64,000 nt of DNA. Source: Acanthacorydalis orientalis. Lineage: Eukaryota > Arthropoda > Insecta > Megaloptera > Corydalidae. The DNA lies in contig CM068314.1 in the NCBI GenBank assembly GCA_034766995.1, forward strand, positions 25,663,108-25,727,107, written 5' to 3'. The notes under the pieces were generated by a model that was given only the letters and a program-made list of their open reading frames with translations, had not been told where the DNA came from and searched no databases. Positions within the stretch are counted from its first letter, which is position 1, and every line of letters begins with the position of its first letter. This document shows, one piece after another, positions 36,936 to 48,882 of this stretch. The position numbers and the translations under genes are program-made.

Positions 36936-37377
36936 GTAAGTACCACTCACGAAGGCCTGCGTGAGATAATTAAATTCACGTAAAATGAATGGAGGGTTTT
37001 GTCGAGTTCTTCAACATTTAATACAGAGCCGTTCTTTGTGCGTAACACTGTAATTTCAAGTTATAAAGTAATGTTTTGTTTCACCGTCGTCGACTGTAAG
37101 GTCACTTGATGTTGTGCAGATGTTGGAAATAGCCTGCTGAGACAGACGAAATGCATTAAATTTTGTTTGCTGGAAATTTAATTACTTCATAAATGAAAAA
37201 AATATGGAAAATGTGTGTTTTTTTTATCGTAAAGTGGCATTATACAACTGAAGATAATTACGAAAAATAATAATATTAACTCATTGTTCAACATCACTGA
37301 ATATATAGCTAATTTAAATTTTTAAACCGTATTTCACTTTTTTCAGAATAATTACTTTTCTTCATACAATGTAACTA

Positions 37378-37380
<3 letters not shown>

Positions 37381-37410
<30 letters not shown>
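37381..37410. repeat. (TA)n microsatellite, 30 bp
   Basis: TA array followed by a short CACAC. Confidence 0.97.
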
Positions 37411-37416
<6 letters not shown>

Positions 37417-38135
37417 AATGAAATAAATCTGTATCATAGAATGTTTAATGTAATGATTTAAATGTAGATTGCCTATTGAATAAATTCTTGCAAAAATAAA
37501 ATTTTCAGTTTAATATTTTAAAAGAGTTTTTTTATTTAGTTAAATTATTTTGAAAAGTCCAGATAGTTTTTATGATTTTCATTGTTAAAAGTGTTTTGTT
37601 CGAGGTGTAATATAATCTTTAAAATTAATGAATGGTATATATGTGAGGTTGCTGATTTTTTCAAAAATATGTTTCATTCATAATATTAAAAATATTCTAA
37701 TAAGTCTGAAAAAATATAATTTCTAGGTGAAATTTAATTACTACTGATATTAGGTGGAAATATAATCATTCTGTCATTATAATTGAGTTCGATTTAAATT
37801 CTCCTAACAACTGTAGTACGTTTCTTAATTAAATTTTCAGTAAAAAAATCAAAAATACTTTTATTTAATTCGTATTTTTTTTCTATCTTTGGATTTTTAT
37901 TATATTTAACATTTGTTTAATATATTTCACAGAATATTGCTTTTTTATAAAGTAAAAACAGTTATAATTTGAAATAGTATTATATTACATTCTATATAAC
38001 ATTTTATATGTATCATTTATAATACATTTATAATAATCATATATAACGTTTTTATTTGGAATCTTGTAAAATTCTACCAACACCGCCATTAATTACATAC
38101 TTGAATCAATGTTCATCTTATTTGAAGTTCAGTGT

Positions 38136-38297
38136 GTTATATTTTTAACGATGATGTTATTTGATTTGAATAGTATTACTGAAAAGATATTATTTTAACT
38201 GTTAATTAATTTTAGGGTTAAAATACAAATAATTTGTTCAAAGCATAATACTAAAAGTAAATGTCAATTTCATGTCATAATACATAAATAATTAATA
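38136..38297. repeat. Dispersed repeat, copy A (162 bp)
   Basis: This segment aligns end to end, in direct orientation, with 42492-42649. Long identical blocks are shared, including AAAAGATATTATTTTAACT and a longer block around GCATAATACTAAAAG and TGTCAATTTCATGTCATAAT. Similarity stops abruptly on the left. No coding potential and no TIR were seen. It is probably part of an unidentified transposable element or an old segmental duplication. Confidence 0.85.
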
Positions 38298-38505
38298 TAC
38301 ATATTTTACATAAATGTATTAAATATATGTTGTTTGTATTTAGAATGTACAGAAATAAATGGCAAAATTCGATGTTTATCTACATATCCGTTTATATATA
38401 ATATTATCTTGTATAAAAAGTTTATGGATTGAAATTTTACAGGATTCAATTTGTGTAAATATCATTTACTACCGAGTTATATACAGTTTTTCTGTTCAAG
38501 AAGAA

Positions 38506-38509
<4 letters not shown>

Positions 38510-38572
<63 letters not shown>
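38510..38572. repeat. (TA)n microsatellite, 63 bp
   Basis: Uninterrupted TA array. Confidence 0.98.
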
Positions 38573-38574
<2 letters not shown>

Positions 38575-40258
38575 GTTCGATTCCTGTGACATTCATACCT
38601 TTAAAAGCATTGAATGTAACGACGACGTATTGAGAAAAAAAACGTATACATGTATATATTTTGAAATTACCATAGTAAAATGTTTCAAACTAAAGAGTCT
38701 AAGTACTACATATTTCAAATATAAAACTCGGAAAACTATAAAATAGTATTAGGTAGGCAAGTTACCATCGGACCTTTGCTCCAAAAATAGATATACTGTT
38801 CTCATTTTTATTGCCATGTTTCCATCAATATTGATCGTAATAAAATGTTTTATACGCAATTTTACGACAAACTAACTGTATACCAAACTAAAAACCCTTA
38901 TCTTATGCCAAATGAGAAGTAGACATGAACGACCCTTCGATTTACCACAATAAATTCACTATAGCAATCAACAGTCAAACAGTAAAGAGGGTTATGCAGA
39001 AATGACACTACCGGAGTGGGTATGGAATAATTGGGGTTAGATACATAATGTGTCAAAAATGTGTTTCACACATTCGATTAGGTTTCTTCGACTAATAATG
39101 AATGTAATTCGATATTATGGAAGAAAGGATTCGAAGTGGAGCAAAGAATGGCGTTTGCATTTTATATGCATTATCAATTATTAGTCATGTATTTCAATAT
39201 GTCTAGGATATAATTTGACATTTTTTTTATACATTAAGCTTTACTGAAACGTTATTTTACTTGATTCAGTTATTTTTTGTCATCTCTTTCATTTATCTAC
39301 TAATTATGTAGACTTGATGATAATTTTTATCACTCGTTAAATAGCATTTATAATTTTTTTATAGTATCTAATTTTTAATCATCTAAGTGTAACAACAAAC
39401 TGCATGTGTAACTTAAAAATTGTATTATTTTCTAGAATATAAAATTTGTTCTTCCCTTCATTGTTTTCGAATTAAATTATTTTTTTACTGGTATAAAAAT
39501 GCTATTTTAATTCTTTTTAGAATTAAAACGTTATTGAAAAAAAAATAAGAATTATAATAATTTTAATCTATTTTTTTTTAAAAAAAAACACTTTTTCCAA
39601 TGATTCTACATCAATACTTGCCAAAGTGTCATGTCGTCTGTAAAAAAATATTTCCAATATTCTGCACAATATCAGTATTTCAGTTATATTAATGTTGAGA
39701 AAATATTTCATATGTAACATTTAAAAATGTGATTTAATTCAAGTTCACTTTATTTTTCTAAAGTTTGAGAAAAAAATGATACAAGAGCATGTATGCTAAC
39801 TATCGGTTCACATATATGTATTATTTTTTGAAAACACTTTTCAGCATATACACATTTCATGATTGAAAGAAAATAATAAACAAAAGTGGGAAAATATTCT
39901 TCTGAACTCAAAATCCATATATTTTGTTTACAATAAGTAAAATTTATTTCTAGTAAATGTATAAAATATTAGAGTTATAAATAAAATTGTAGAAGTCATA
40001 TTTTTCCATTTACCTGAATCGCAGAGTTTGATCTCTATGTGTATATGTATTATGTCTCTGTTTTACGATTCAGGCATAAACTGAAAGTATGATTATTTTT
40101 GACTGTAAATATAATATGAATTTCTATTTTACCATACGAAAAATTTATACCATATCTGTATTACTATTTTAGTAATATATTGAAAGATGTTTGTTGAAAA
40201 AACGGTTATGGTTTATTGGACTAAAAATATACAAACTTACATATTTATGTATTAACAA

Positions 40259-40368
<110 letters not shown>

Positions 40369-40689
40369 CATACATGTATATACTGTTACGAGAAATTCAA
40401 TAACAATATTATTTTGGTAATAAGTACGTGTGTGCTTTACGTGAATACAATGAAAACCACATTAAATTAGTATTATGTATTTATATATGACAGTAAATCC
40501 TCATGTATTTGCTTTGTTTATAAATGTATTAGTATTTACAAGAACATTATATTAATTCGAATTGAATTCGTGATATAATAACAAATTTACTCTGATATTT
40601 GTGCTGCTTCAAAATAGTATTACTTACAGTAAATTATTTGTATCAATTTATCAAATATGAATATATTTTATATACACTTGAAAGGCTTT

Positions 40690-40697
<8 letters not shown>

Positions 40698-40744
<47 letters not shown>
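40698..40744. repeat. (TA)n microsatellite, 47 bp
   Basis: Uninterrupted TA array. Confidence 0.98.
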
Positions 40745-40747
<3 letters not shown>

Positions 40748-41093
40748 TATATATCGACATTTTTGGGGCAAATTTTTCATTTAAAACTTTCATTCTTGAT
40801 TTTCACGTTTGTGATATTATCTATGCGGATTATATTTTTAAAAAATTAAGCTGCAAAATGCGTTACTAGTAAAGAAAGTATTGAATTAAGTAAATATTGT
40901 ATTCACGTACTTTTCATTTATGTCACTGTTTAAATGTGAAATCAGGTAATTATATTTTTATAAAACTATAATTTTTACTATTTCAAAATAATATTAAACA
41001 TCATTTATATTTAGTATGATTATAAAATAAAATATTTCAAGAAAATTGGTTCCAGATATGTGTGTTTTGTGTTTTACTCTTTTATTTAAATTT

Positions 41094-41096
<3 letters not shown>

Positions 41097-41166
<70 letters not shown>

Positions 41167-41167
41167 A

Positions 41168-41199
<32 letters not shown>

Positions 41200-41200
41200 T
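41097..41200. repeat. Compound (TA)n(GT)n microsatellite, 104 bp
   Basis: About 64 bp TA followed by about 40 bp GT with two TA interruptions. Confidence 0.98.
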
Positions 41201-42491
41201 CGGAATATGTTAGGATATAATAAAAATGAGATCACGATTTTTTTAATAAATCATGAAATTCAAGCAGTAATGAGTGATGATATGGATATATGAGGATTGA
41301 AGTTTGATGAATTTAATCAAGTTATACATATTGGGTGTAATAGTGTTTTGTCTTTCAAGCTCGAACTTTTGTAGGAACTGGACATTATGATGATGTTACT
41401 TTAAATTATTGTTTTTCTCTTTCTGATTTGAAAAATTGTTATATATTTGCTATTATAATATACAAAAAAAGTACCAAATGACACAAATAAAGTATATGTG
41501 GAAAATACTAAACAGTAAGAAATAATATAATTAAAGTAATCTGGAATGAAATTTTTGATGAATCTAATCTAAGGCTATAGCTGCATAGCTTAGTTGTAAC
41601 CTGGGGGTGAAGCTTAAAAGGTATCTCAAGTGACGAAATAATCCTAACAGATTTATATGAAAGTACTGGGGGAAGATATTATATTAATATTATCGAAATA
41701 TAGTTTGACATGTCTTGTTTTGTTCATTTAGCAGCAGATTAGATTAATCTTGAAAATCATTTTAAAATTGTCCATTTTATTTAATAGAAGAGAAATAGCA
41801 TAATAATAAGACTGTGATATTATTTAAAAAAATGAATTTACAAATGAATAAAATTCTCAAATGTTAAAAATATGGGTGAAATATCTAATATAAAAATATT
41901 GGCGTTTTTTACATCCTTATTAGTAAATAGTAATATTGTTAAGAAGAATTCCTACTTTTCATTATATTAAATTATATTTAATACATATTTCCGAGGGCAA
42001 TCCATACGCAACAAAATGTAACTGAAAACGTCCAATTGAGTGCAGACAACAAAAAGTAACCATCAGACATATTGTATTATGTTAACAGTAAATACAATTC
42101 ATATGCTGAAAATTTATAGCTTTACCATTGTTGATTTTGTATAACTTTGTCCATTATTCATAAGTAGTTTAAACTTGTGCTATTCATGAATAATACCCTT
42201 ATAATGGAAATAATTGTGCTTTAATAACACTCTGAACGTCTAACAAACTACTGTAGAAATTTCATACAGAAGATGTGTTTTTGCATCATTTTTTATGTTA
42301 GGACTAATGTTTCGAATATCTGTGCAATTAGAAAAATTAATTGAAAATCAAAATTTCAAACTATATATCTTATTTACTAGAGACAAAAAATATAGTTACA
42401 TTTTTGACAATTTTAGGTAGTAATTTGTTGGTTTTTCTTGTATTGTAATTTTATATTTTTTGTATAAGTATGAATAAAAATATAAAATAAC

Positions 42492-42649
42492 GTTATATTT
42501 TCAACGATGTTGTTATTTGATTTTAATGGTATTATTGAAAAGATATTATTTTAACTATTAATTAATTTTAGGGGTTAGAATACAAATAATTTGTTCAAAG
42601 CATAATACTAAAAGTAAATGTCAATTTCATGTCATAATAAATAATTAAT
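42492..42649. repeat. Dispersed repeat, copy B (about 158 bp)
   Basis: Direct-orientation partner of 38136-38297, differing by scattered substitutions and a few one- to three-base gaps. Confidence 0.85.
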
Positions 42650-42657
42650 GTTAATGT

Positions 42658-42702
42658 GTACTATTAATACATTTAATTTAATTTGTACTATTAATACATT
42701 TA
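42658..42702. repeat. Short tandem duplication (18-bp unit, period 27)
   Basis: GTACTATTAATACATTTA occurs at 42658-42675 and again at 42685-42702, just after dispersed repeat copy B. Confidence 0.85.
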
Positions 42703-43070
42703 GAACTATACGTTTTTTCATTCATAAGAAATAGATTACACCTGTATTTTTACATACAGTTATTGTAAAATGAAAATTTTCTTTTATTAATGATTAGATT
42801 TGCTGTTGTGACAATATGTTTACAATTATAGTGATATTTAAGACATATTCTCTTCCTAGCTGAAGTGTAAATGTTGATTTATTTATTGGAATTTTTCATG
42901 AAGTGAAATTATAAAAAGGTACTTTTTTGTAGACAAAAGATTTGAATTTATTACCGTTTTTCTTTGAAAAGTTTTATGATGGAAGAATGATAAAATTCAC
43001 TAAATTATGTTCAAAACTGAATGTTTTAAACTTCACTACTAGTATTACTTTGTTATAGTGTACAGAAAAA

Positions 43071-43450
43071 AAAAACAAGTCGAGGAAACTACAAAAAAAA
43101 GTACGCGACGGCAACGACGCAATGTGTCTTCATCAATCATTAAAATAAATATATGTGTGCGTTAATAATATATAACATCCATCCAACAGCTCGACCCATC
43201 AAACGGGTCTGGACCTCGTCGACCTCTCTCCCGCGGATGGACGGGATGTGAATGTTTTTCATCTCGCACTGCAGAGATTATCACAAGTTTCCGGTCGCGT
43301 CATGCACACGCATGCATGTTGTGAACGAACGAGTGTGTTCGCTTACTCGCTCGCACGCGTACACGCATTCACGCACGTATTCACTCGTACTGGAACTATA
43401 AATAGCGGCAGAGACGGTTTGAGTAGATTTATCTGAACGAGTGTTTCGAT
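43071..43450 (+). other. GC/CpG-rich promoter-like island
   Basis: A sharp compositional change: CCTCGTCGACC, CCCGCGGATGG and repeated CGCAC, CACG and CTCGC words in AT-rich DNA, ending with a canonical TATA box (43397-43405). A 62-codon frame (43248-43436) inside it has no motif. The picture suits a promoter region or 5' exon of a plus-strand transcript, but no coding exon was found downstream up to 44.5 kb. Confidence 0.4.
43397..43405 (+). promoter_or_regulatory. Candidate TATA box TATAAATAG
   Basis: The box sits at the downstream edge of the CpG-rich island, followed by GCGGCAGAGACGG rather than AT-rich sequence, which makes it stand out from background. A start site would be expected near 43425-43432. 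I see no clear initiator there. Confidence 0.35.
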
Positions 43451-43700
43451 ATACGCCAATTTTTCTATAAATATGTATAAGTTATTATTACTTATTTACA
43501 AGTATTCTGTACATTTCCTTTATGTTACATATTTAGTGCGGCAAACAATCAGAGTTACATCATGTAAAAGTTAATGTGTATATAAAACGTGTTTATATTT
43601 CTTAAAATTTCAAAATTGATTTTGGTAACAAATATGTTTATGTACTTTTTATTTAATATTTAATAGTGTTTATTAAATATTATCTTTCTGCCTCTTTTTT

Positions 43701-43704
<4 letters not shown>

Positions 43705-43789
<85 letters not shown>
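43705..43789. repeat. Compound (TA)n(AG)n microsatellite, 85 bp
   Basis: About 61 bp TA followed by about 23 bp AG. Confidence 0.98.
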
Positions 43790-44430
43790 ACATGTTTTTA
43801 ATGAATATTAGGATGCTGTAAAATTGGCATATTATTATGTTCGAAAGGTAAACTTTTATGTACTTTTTTTGATATTTGTACATTTACTAGATTTTTTTTC
43901 GTCTATGATGTTGATACAATATCGTAATTTTATATACTTGATCTTATTATTTATCATAGCTTTTACTTAAGAGACTTTATAATATTTATAAGTATAGTTT
44001 ACGAATGAATTAGCAATAAAAAAAGTATTTCATCAGAGATGATTTAATTTTGTGTAGATTCTGTTATTTGTATTGTACGAAAATATTATTAAAAAATACT
44101 AGCCTATGAAAAAAATCAATTTGTTAACATGTAAGTATAGAAATAGTTTTAGTATATAACGAAATGCATTCAGAGGGTTTGTTAGTTTATTTTGTTTGGT
44201 ATAATTTTATAATTGGGTATAATATTGATAAATGACATAAAATGGTGGTAAGTTGAGTCTGTAATAATATAGTATAAAATAGAATTAGTTTCTCAAATGT
44301 TTAAAATTAACATTTTTGGGATGTGATTTAAAATTTATAAAATGTTGTGAAACGATTTATTTGAACTTTTAGATTGTTATTGACGAGTATATATAGACAT
44401 ACCCACGAACACACGCATAAAACACAAACA

Positions 44431-44431
<1 letters not shown>

Positions 44432-44514
<83 letters not shown>
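44432..44514. repeat. Compound (AC)n(TA)n microsatellite, 83 bp
   Basis: A few AC units run into about 76 bp TA. Confidence 0.98.
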
Positions 44515-44516
<2 letters not shown>

Positions 44517-44554
44517 TTGATGGAAAAGTAATTTATTTAATTTAGACATTTACT

Positions 44555-45037
44555 TTGAAAACTTTTTTCTTTAGTCACATTTTAATTGTACTACAGTTTT
44601 TTTTATTTCGATTAAATGTATTTTCTCGTTTGTATCTCCGAAACATCATGTATACAATTAAAATAATAAAATGTCACGATGAGGACACGAAAATGATTTT
44701 AATTATCATGAAGTCAAATGGTTTGTTTAGCGAGTTTATTCAAACAGAACGTGTTGTTTTAATTTCTATACACAAAACTGAATGTAGAGTTTCTACGAGC
44801 ACCGTGGAGTTTCTACCTGAAATATTTAAGGATAGAATCTCTTTCGTAGGGGAAATACTTGGGGAGCAATGTTTCATTTTAAGGGTAGAATTGAAACCGC
44901 ATCAATCGATAATTACATGTAAAACGTGTACAAAAGTGTGTGTACCACTTGTACACTCGATATACGTCCATGATAAAATAGAATGTCTCGGAGTTCAAAT
45001 GGACTATACCCTTCCGGCTAAGGTTGAAACAAGATAA
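44555..45037 (+). CDS. Orphan open frame (160 codons), possible gene or exon
   Basis: A plus-strand frame is open from ATG at 44555 to TAA at 45035-45037. The first 30 codons are hydrophobic and AT-rich (MKTFFFSHILIVLQFF), which could be a signal-like segment or simply flanking sequence. A second ATG at 44648 (MYTIKIIKC) begins a part with ordinary codon use, unlike the flanks. The C-terminal half has CKTCTKVC, then VPLVHSIYVHDKIECLG, a possible small cysteine knuckle. No family is recognised. The 3' end is followed by more balanced sequence and a perfect TGACGTCA. It could be a lineage-specific gene, a terminal exon or an old transposon piece. Confidence 0.35.
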   Translation: MKTFFFSHILIVLQFFLFRLNVFSRLYLRNIMYTIKIIKCHDEDTKMILIIMKSNGLFSEFIQTERVVLISIHKTECRVSTSTVEFLPEIFKDRISFVGEILGEQCFILRVELKPHQSIITCKTCTKVCVPLVHSIYVHDKIECLGVQMDYTLPAKVETR

Positions 45038-45105
45038 AAGGGATTACAGGTCCGCAACGAAGCACGAGCTGTCAGAACAAGAAGACTGAATACTATGTAT
45101 GTTCG

Positions 45106-45113
45106 TGACGTCA
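45106..45113. promoter_or_regulatory. Perfect CRE palindrome TGACGTCA
   Basis: The 8-bp cAMP-response-element consensus recognised by CREB/ATF bZIP proteins lies in a GC-richer patch (45040-45120), just after the orphan frame. Its function is unknown; the match alone is weak evidence. Confidence 0.25.
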
Positions 45114-45121
45114 TACGATAC

Positions 45122-45184
45122 GCACACACACACACGTATATATATATATATATATATATATGTTTATGTGTGTGTGTGTGTGTA
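45122..45184. repeat. Symmetric (AC)n(TA)n...(TG)n microsatellite
   Basis: AC repeats (45122-45135), TA repeats (45137-45161) and, after a short TTTA spacer, TG repeats (to 45184). The arrangement is roughly palindromic. Confidence 0.97.
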
Positions 45185-45285
45185 TTTTCTCACATGTGTA
45201 CGTAGTTATAGGTGCTTTTGTATTTTGTACTTACAATGTGTTTTGTATAAATGTCTGACTGTGTGAATTACCTATGTTGTTGGTA

Positions 45286-45346
<61 letters not shown>

Positions 45347-45972
45347 GTATGTGTGTATGCATGTCTAGATACTTTTCTGAAAGTTTTCTGTAAAAGAAAT
45401 TGTGTTGAACTTATATTTAATCATTTAGAGCTCTTTTATGTGTTCTCCCTTTATATATATATATACACGCTTCTTATGTATTAATGTCTGTTATTTATAT
45501 AATTTTATGATCGATAGCTTGCTCCTTACTAATCCATGCGTTAAATTAAATAAAGCGAATTGAAATAAAAATGGTAAATAAATGCAAATAAATAAAGCAG
45601 TATTGAAATCATTTAAATATGAAAATAATAAAAAAGTATGATTTATCCTTCGGACTAAAATAATGAAAATGAAAATATATATCATTTTAGTAATAGAGCA
45701 GAAATTAATGGGATGGTATTTTCTTATATTTCTAAAGTTTCAATATAGCGTTGCTCTAAAAAGATTATATATATATATATACATTCATATGTATTTTTTT
45801 GTAAAATTATATAAGAGAAATAGCAGTACAGACCAGTAAGATAATTATCATTGGCTGTATTTGTGTTTTAGAACTTTGTAAACCTTTTTGACTGTCAGAA
45901 AAACGTTCTACTAATTTATGAGACATCTAGATAGGCTTGTGAAATGTAAATGACGAGATCAGAAGTTTAAGG
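45185..45972. other. AT-rich stretch, nothing but microsatellites
   Basis: No gene recognised. A 64-codon minus frame at 45491-45685 lacks motifs. Confidence 0.55.
45290..45342. repeat. (TA)n microsatellite, 53 bp
   Basis: Uninterrupted TA array. Confidence 0.98.
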
Positions 45973-46104
45973 CAGGGGTTGTGAACCTATGACACTCAAA
46001 CAATTTTTGGTGACACGCGGGCAAAATTCGAATTTTGGTTGAGAAATGTATTTAAGTCGAGATGTTTTTGCTCTATTCATTGAGAAAACAATAAGTTGTT
46101 AAAA

Positions 46105-46201
46105 TAAATGAATTAGTGAACTACTTCAATGAACTAGTTCATTTACAGAACGACCGAAAAAAGATTCGTTCATCTTAGTGAACTACTATTTCCCATCTCT
46201 A
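46105..46201 (-). mobile_element. Nested solo terminus of a second hAT family
   Basis: In reverse complement the segment starts CTAGAGATGGGAAATAGTAG, matching the CAGAGATGGG-type end of many hAT elements. It then carries repeated GTTCACT/TGAACTA words: AGTGAACTA at two places, TGAACTAGTTCA, TTCGTTCA and AGAACGA. Such clustered subterminal words are usual transposase binding sites in hAT elements. No transposase or opposite end was found, so this is a one-ended fragment or a very short derivative inside the larger hAT. Confidence 0.6.
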
Positions 46202-46429
46202 GTACAATACGTACACATGGTCCGGATCCCATATGTTTCACGCACGTTCGTCACTCTATTACTGAGCAAAGCGAGAAAGAGGAACATTTCGGCTAAATGT
46301 GATGAAGAGGGGGTGTTTTGTGTCCCAGTGTCTGGTTGTATCTTGCATTGTTGGCGTGCCCGAACAGATTACGCGGCGGACTTTAATTAATAATTATTCG
46401 TTTATATCCTTATCAAAATATCTGAATAA

Positions 46430-47110
46430 AAAACAAAAATTGAGTATTGAACCAAGAAGAAGTGGACGATTGTATCAGAAAAAAGGTTTCGTAAATTCGG
46501 TGTTATTGAAAAAAATAACAGCGCATTTTGTCTTCTTATAATGAAAGTATCGTGACACGTACCTTCAATATAAGACGTCATTTTGAAACGAAACGTAAGA
46601 ATCTATTGTTGTTATCAGAAGAAGAAAAGAGTGAAAATTTTACACAAAAACTTAAACAATTTCAATCTCAAACTTGATTTTTTAAAACAGTTTTCTGCCC
46701 GAAAAATAATATTACACCTGTCTCTTTTTACTTATCATATTGCATTGCATGACATGGAAAACCATTATAATGGAGACTTCTTGAAGGAATCTTTCATAGC
46801 TTGTGCCGACTCTCTGAAGATTTTAGTAATTAATTATTTTAGTAATTAATGTTTGACCATTATCCATCTTTGCAAATTGCCAATAAGGTCCCGGTACATT
46901 TGAGCCAATGAAAAAAATAACAACCGATATTTTGACAATGTTTGGGTTAATGTAAGTTTGCGATCGTTTATTTTCGTCGATGAATTTTATCAAATCGAAC
47001 GTGAGAAATCGCCTTGGCCCAGATTGATGGGTGTAGGATTAAAAGTCTCCAACTATAAACCGAAAATTAGTAATTTGGCGTCAGACAAACAGCTCACACA
47101 AGTTTTACAT
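46430..47110 (+). pseudogene. hAT (BED-finger class) transposase remnant
   Basis: Reading across frameshifts, the order is as follows. First a W-T-x(4-6)-F block (from about 46461) and a partial BED zinc finger with FCLL followed by NES. Then FNIRRHFETKRKN (46570-46605), where the His-x(3)-His part of the finger would be; at least one metal-binding Cys is replaced or lost. A glutamine-rich helix FTQKLKQFQSQ is followed by a stop. Next comes a block like SFYLSYCIA.HGKP...LSEDFSN (about 46725-46840), then SLQIANKVPV. The next recognisable part (46970-47105) is already the extreme C-terminus: FIKSNVRNRL, then VSNYKPKISNLASDKQ. The roughly 400 residues in between, including the catalytic acidic residues, are deleted. 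Not functional. Confidence 0.75.
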
Positions 47111-47818
47111 TTTTTTTTAAAAAAATAGTTTTTACATTTTAATATATTTACAATAAACCAAATTGTTTAAAAACATATTTTGATTTTTTATTTTAATTCT
47201 CATATCATTTATCTGATACGTGAATTTTTTCTGTAGAATTGGGCATATTATCTGACACACTTGAAGAAACAGGGTCACCGTCTCTGGTCTAGGGAATGTT
47301 GGCGTTAAGTCCTAGGGATACAAACGATCAGTTAATCTTATAATTTTATTTAAGCCATTAAATAATTATGATCTAAATTTGATTTTATTATTTTTTGGTC
47401 CTTAATCAGTATTTTTTTAAAAAATTTCAATAATAAATAAACATATGATAGAACAGAAAAAAACTTGGACAAAAGAAAATTAACCATTTTGTGAAGCCAT
47501 TTATACACATATAAGTGACTAGCACCACTCAATAATATAAAGTTATCTTTTATCAAATGTGGTCGTTATCTGTTTGATTAAAACATAGGATTTATGGTTT
47601 TTCCATTTGTGAACGGAACTGAAAATTATTATACGAAGTGTATTGTATAGTGTTTTTTTTCAAATTTACTTAAAAGAACATTTTCTATACACATTTTCTA
47701 CACATATTTATTTTATTATTTATTATACAGTGATAGTAAAATAGAAATTCTAATAGGTTGTTCTATATTTTAAATTTGAGTTTATTTTGAAACTATTTTC
47801 TTATACAAAATTTGTAAG

Positions 47819-47822
<4 letters not shown>

Positions 47823-47870
<48 letters not shown>
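47823..47870. repeat. (TA)n microsatellite, 48 bp
   Basis: Uninterrupted TA array followed by ACACACA. Confidence 0.98.
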
Positions 47871-47873
<3 letters not shown>

Positions 47874-48029
47874 ACACACTTATAGATATATGAATAAACA
47901 ACTAAACAAATAGAAAACATTTAAAGTAGTATACTTTTGAAAACATTTTTCTTTTAGGAAAAAAGAACGCCACTGATTTGATCATCCACCCACGTACATT
48001 CGAGTACAAGCTTTTCTATACATGCATGT

Positions 48030-48053
48030 GTATATATATATATATATATATAT
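48030..48053. repeat. (TA)n microsatellite, 24 bp
   Basis: Short TA array. Confidence 0.95.
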
Positions 48054-48882
48054 GTATAGGCACATACATTACACACATTTACTCACTGACTGTATATACA
48101 TCTAGACACACGTGTCACACGCAATCTCGTGTAATCCATGTGATGTATAATCCTATCGAATGGATTTCGGTGTTAATATATTTCCCTTTGTGTCATTCCT
48201 TGTGAGTTTCTGTTGCCGTGATGTGTTATGCTTGTTGTTGTTTGTGATAAGACAGAATGCCTGCGTATTACCTTATTATATCATGGCTGGAAACTGTATT
48301 GGAATTAAAGATTCGCTCTGTCTATTCGCCCCGTCTGCATGAGAACGTAAAGTTTTCTCATGTTAATGACGTTGCATTGTTATGTATGAATAAATCTGAA
48401 TTTAATCAGCGTTAAATTTGTATATAATAGGGCATAAAGAAAGATGTTTGCAAAAAATCGATTTAATTAATAACGCTTCTGTTTTCTTTTTCGTTACGCC
48501 AAGTTTAACGGAATATCGCTGCACGGTCTTGATTTTTAAACTGTTTATAACATGCCTATATTTCATAGTAGTTTAAAATATTGTTCACTTGAGAAATGCA
48601 CGAACTTGTAGCTCATTAATGGTTCATTGCTCTTTTGATTATCTGATCTATAGTTTAATTTTTATTCATGTATTAACATTTTATTTCGGTGGTACAATTC
48701 GAAATTTTTATATGGTTTAGGTATAAAATGTTCTAATATTATCAGTTAATCGATATTTTAGAAATGTTAGTGAATTGCTCGTTTTAGATTTTAGCCAGTA
48801 ATGTCACACTTTTTAAGAGAATATCTAATAAAATAATTATAATCAAAATTCTAGTTATTAGTTATCCAAATTTATTTTGTTA

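Larger units (their letters stand above)
43451..44554. other. AT-rich stretch with two long microsatellites
   Basis: Apart from the arrays at 43705-43789 and 44432-44514, nothing was recognised. Confidence 0.55.
45973..47290 (+). mobile_element. Internally deleted hAT transposon with BED-finger transposase
   Basis: The left end starts CAGGGGTTGTGAACCTATGA and continues with GTGACACGCGGGC, a terminal pattern typical of hAT elements (CAG at the very end, GACACGCGGGC shortly inside). The coding remnant belongs to the hAT lineage whose transposase gave rise to ZBED- and GTF2IRD2-type host genes. The amino end and carboxyl end are both recognisable, but the long catalytic middle is missing. A second hAT terminus is nested at 46105-46201. 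The right boundary is uncertain; the element seems to end near 47290, where similarity and composition change. Confidence 0.75.
47291..48882. other. AT-rich stretch with a slightly GC-richer patch
   Basis: The part 48100-48350 is more balanced and has open frames of 75 and 60 codons without motifs. The rest is AT-rich and anonymous. Confidence 0.5.

Noticed and set aside
38740..39060. A further transposon starting TTAGGTAGGCAAGTTACC
   Set aside because: The start resembles a mariner-like terminus next to TA, but no inverted partner or transposase motif was found nearby.
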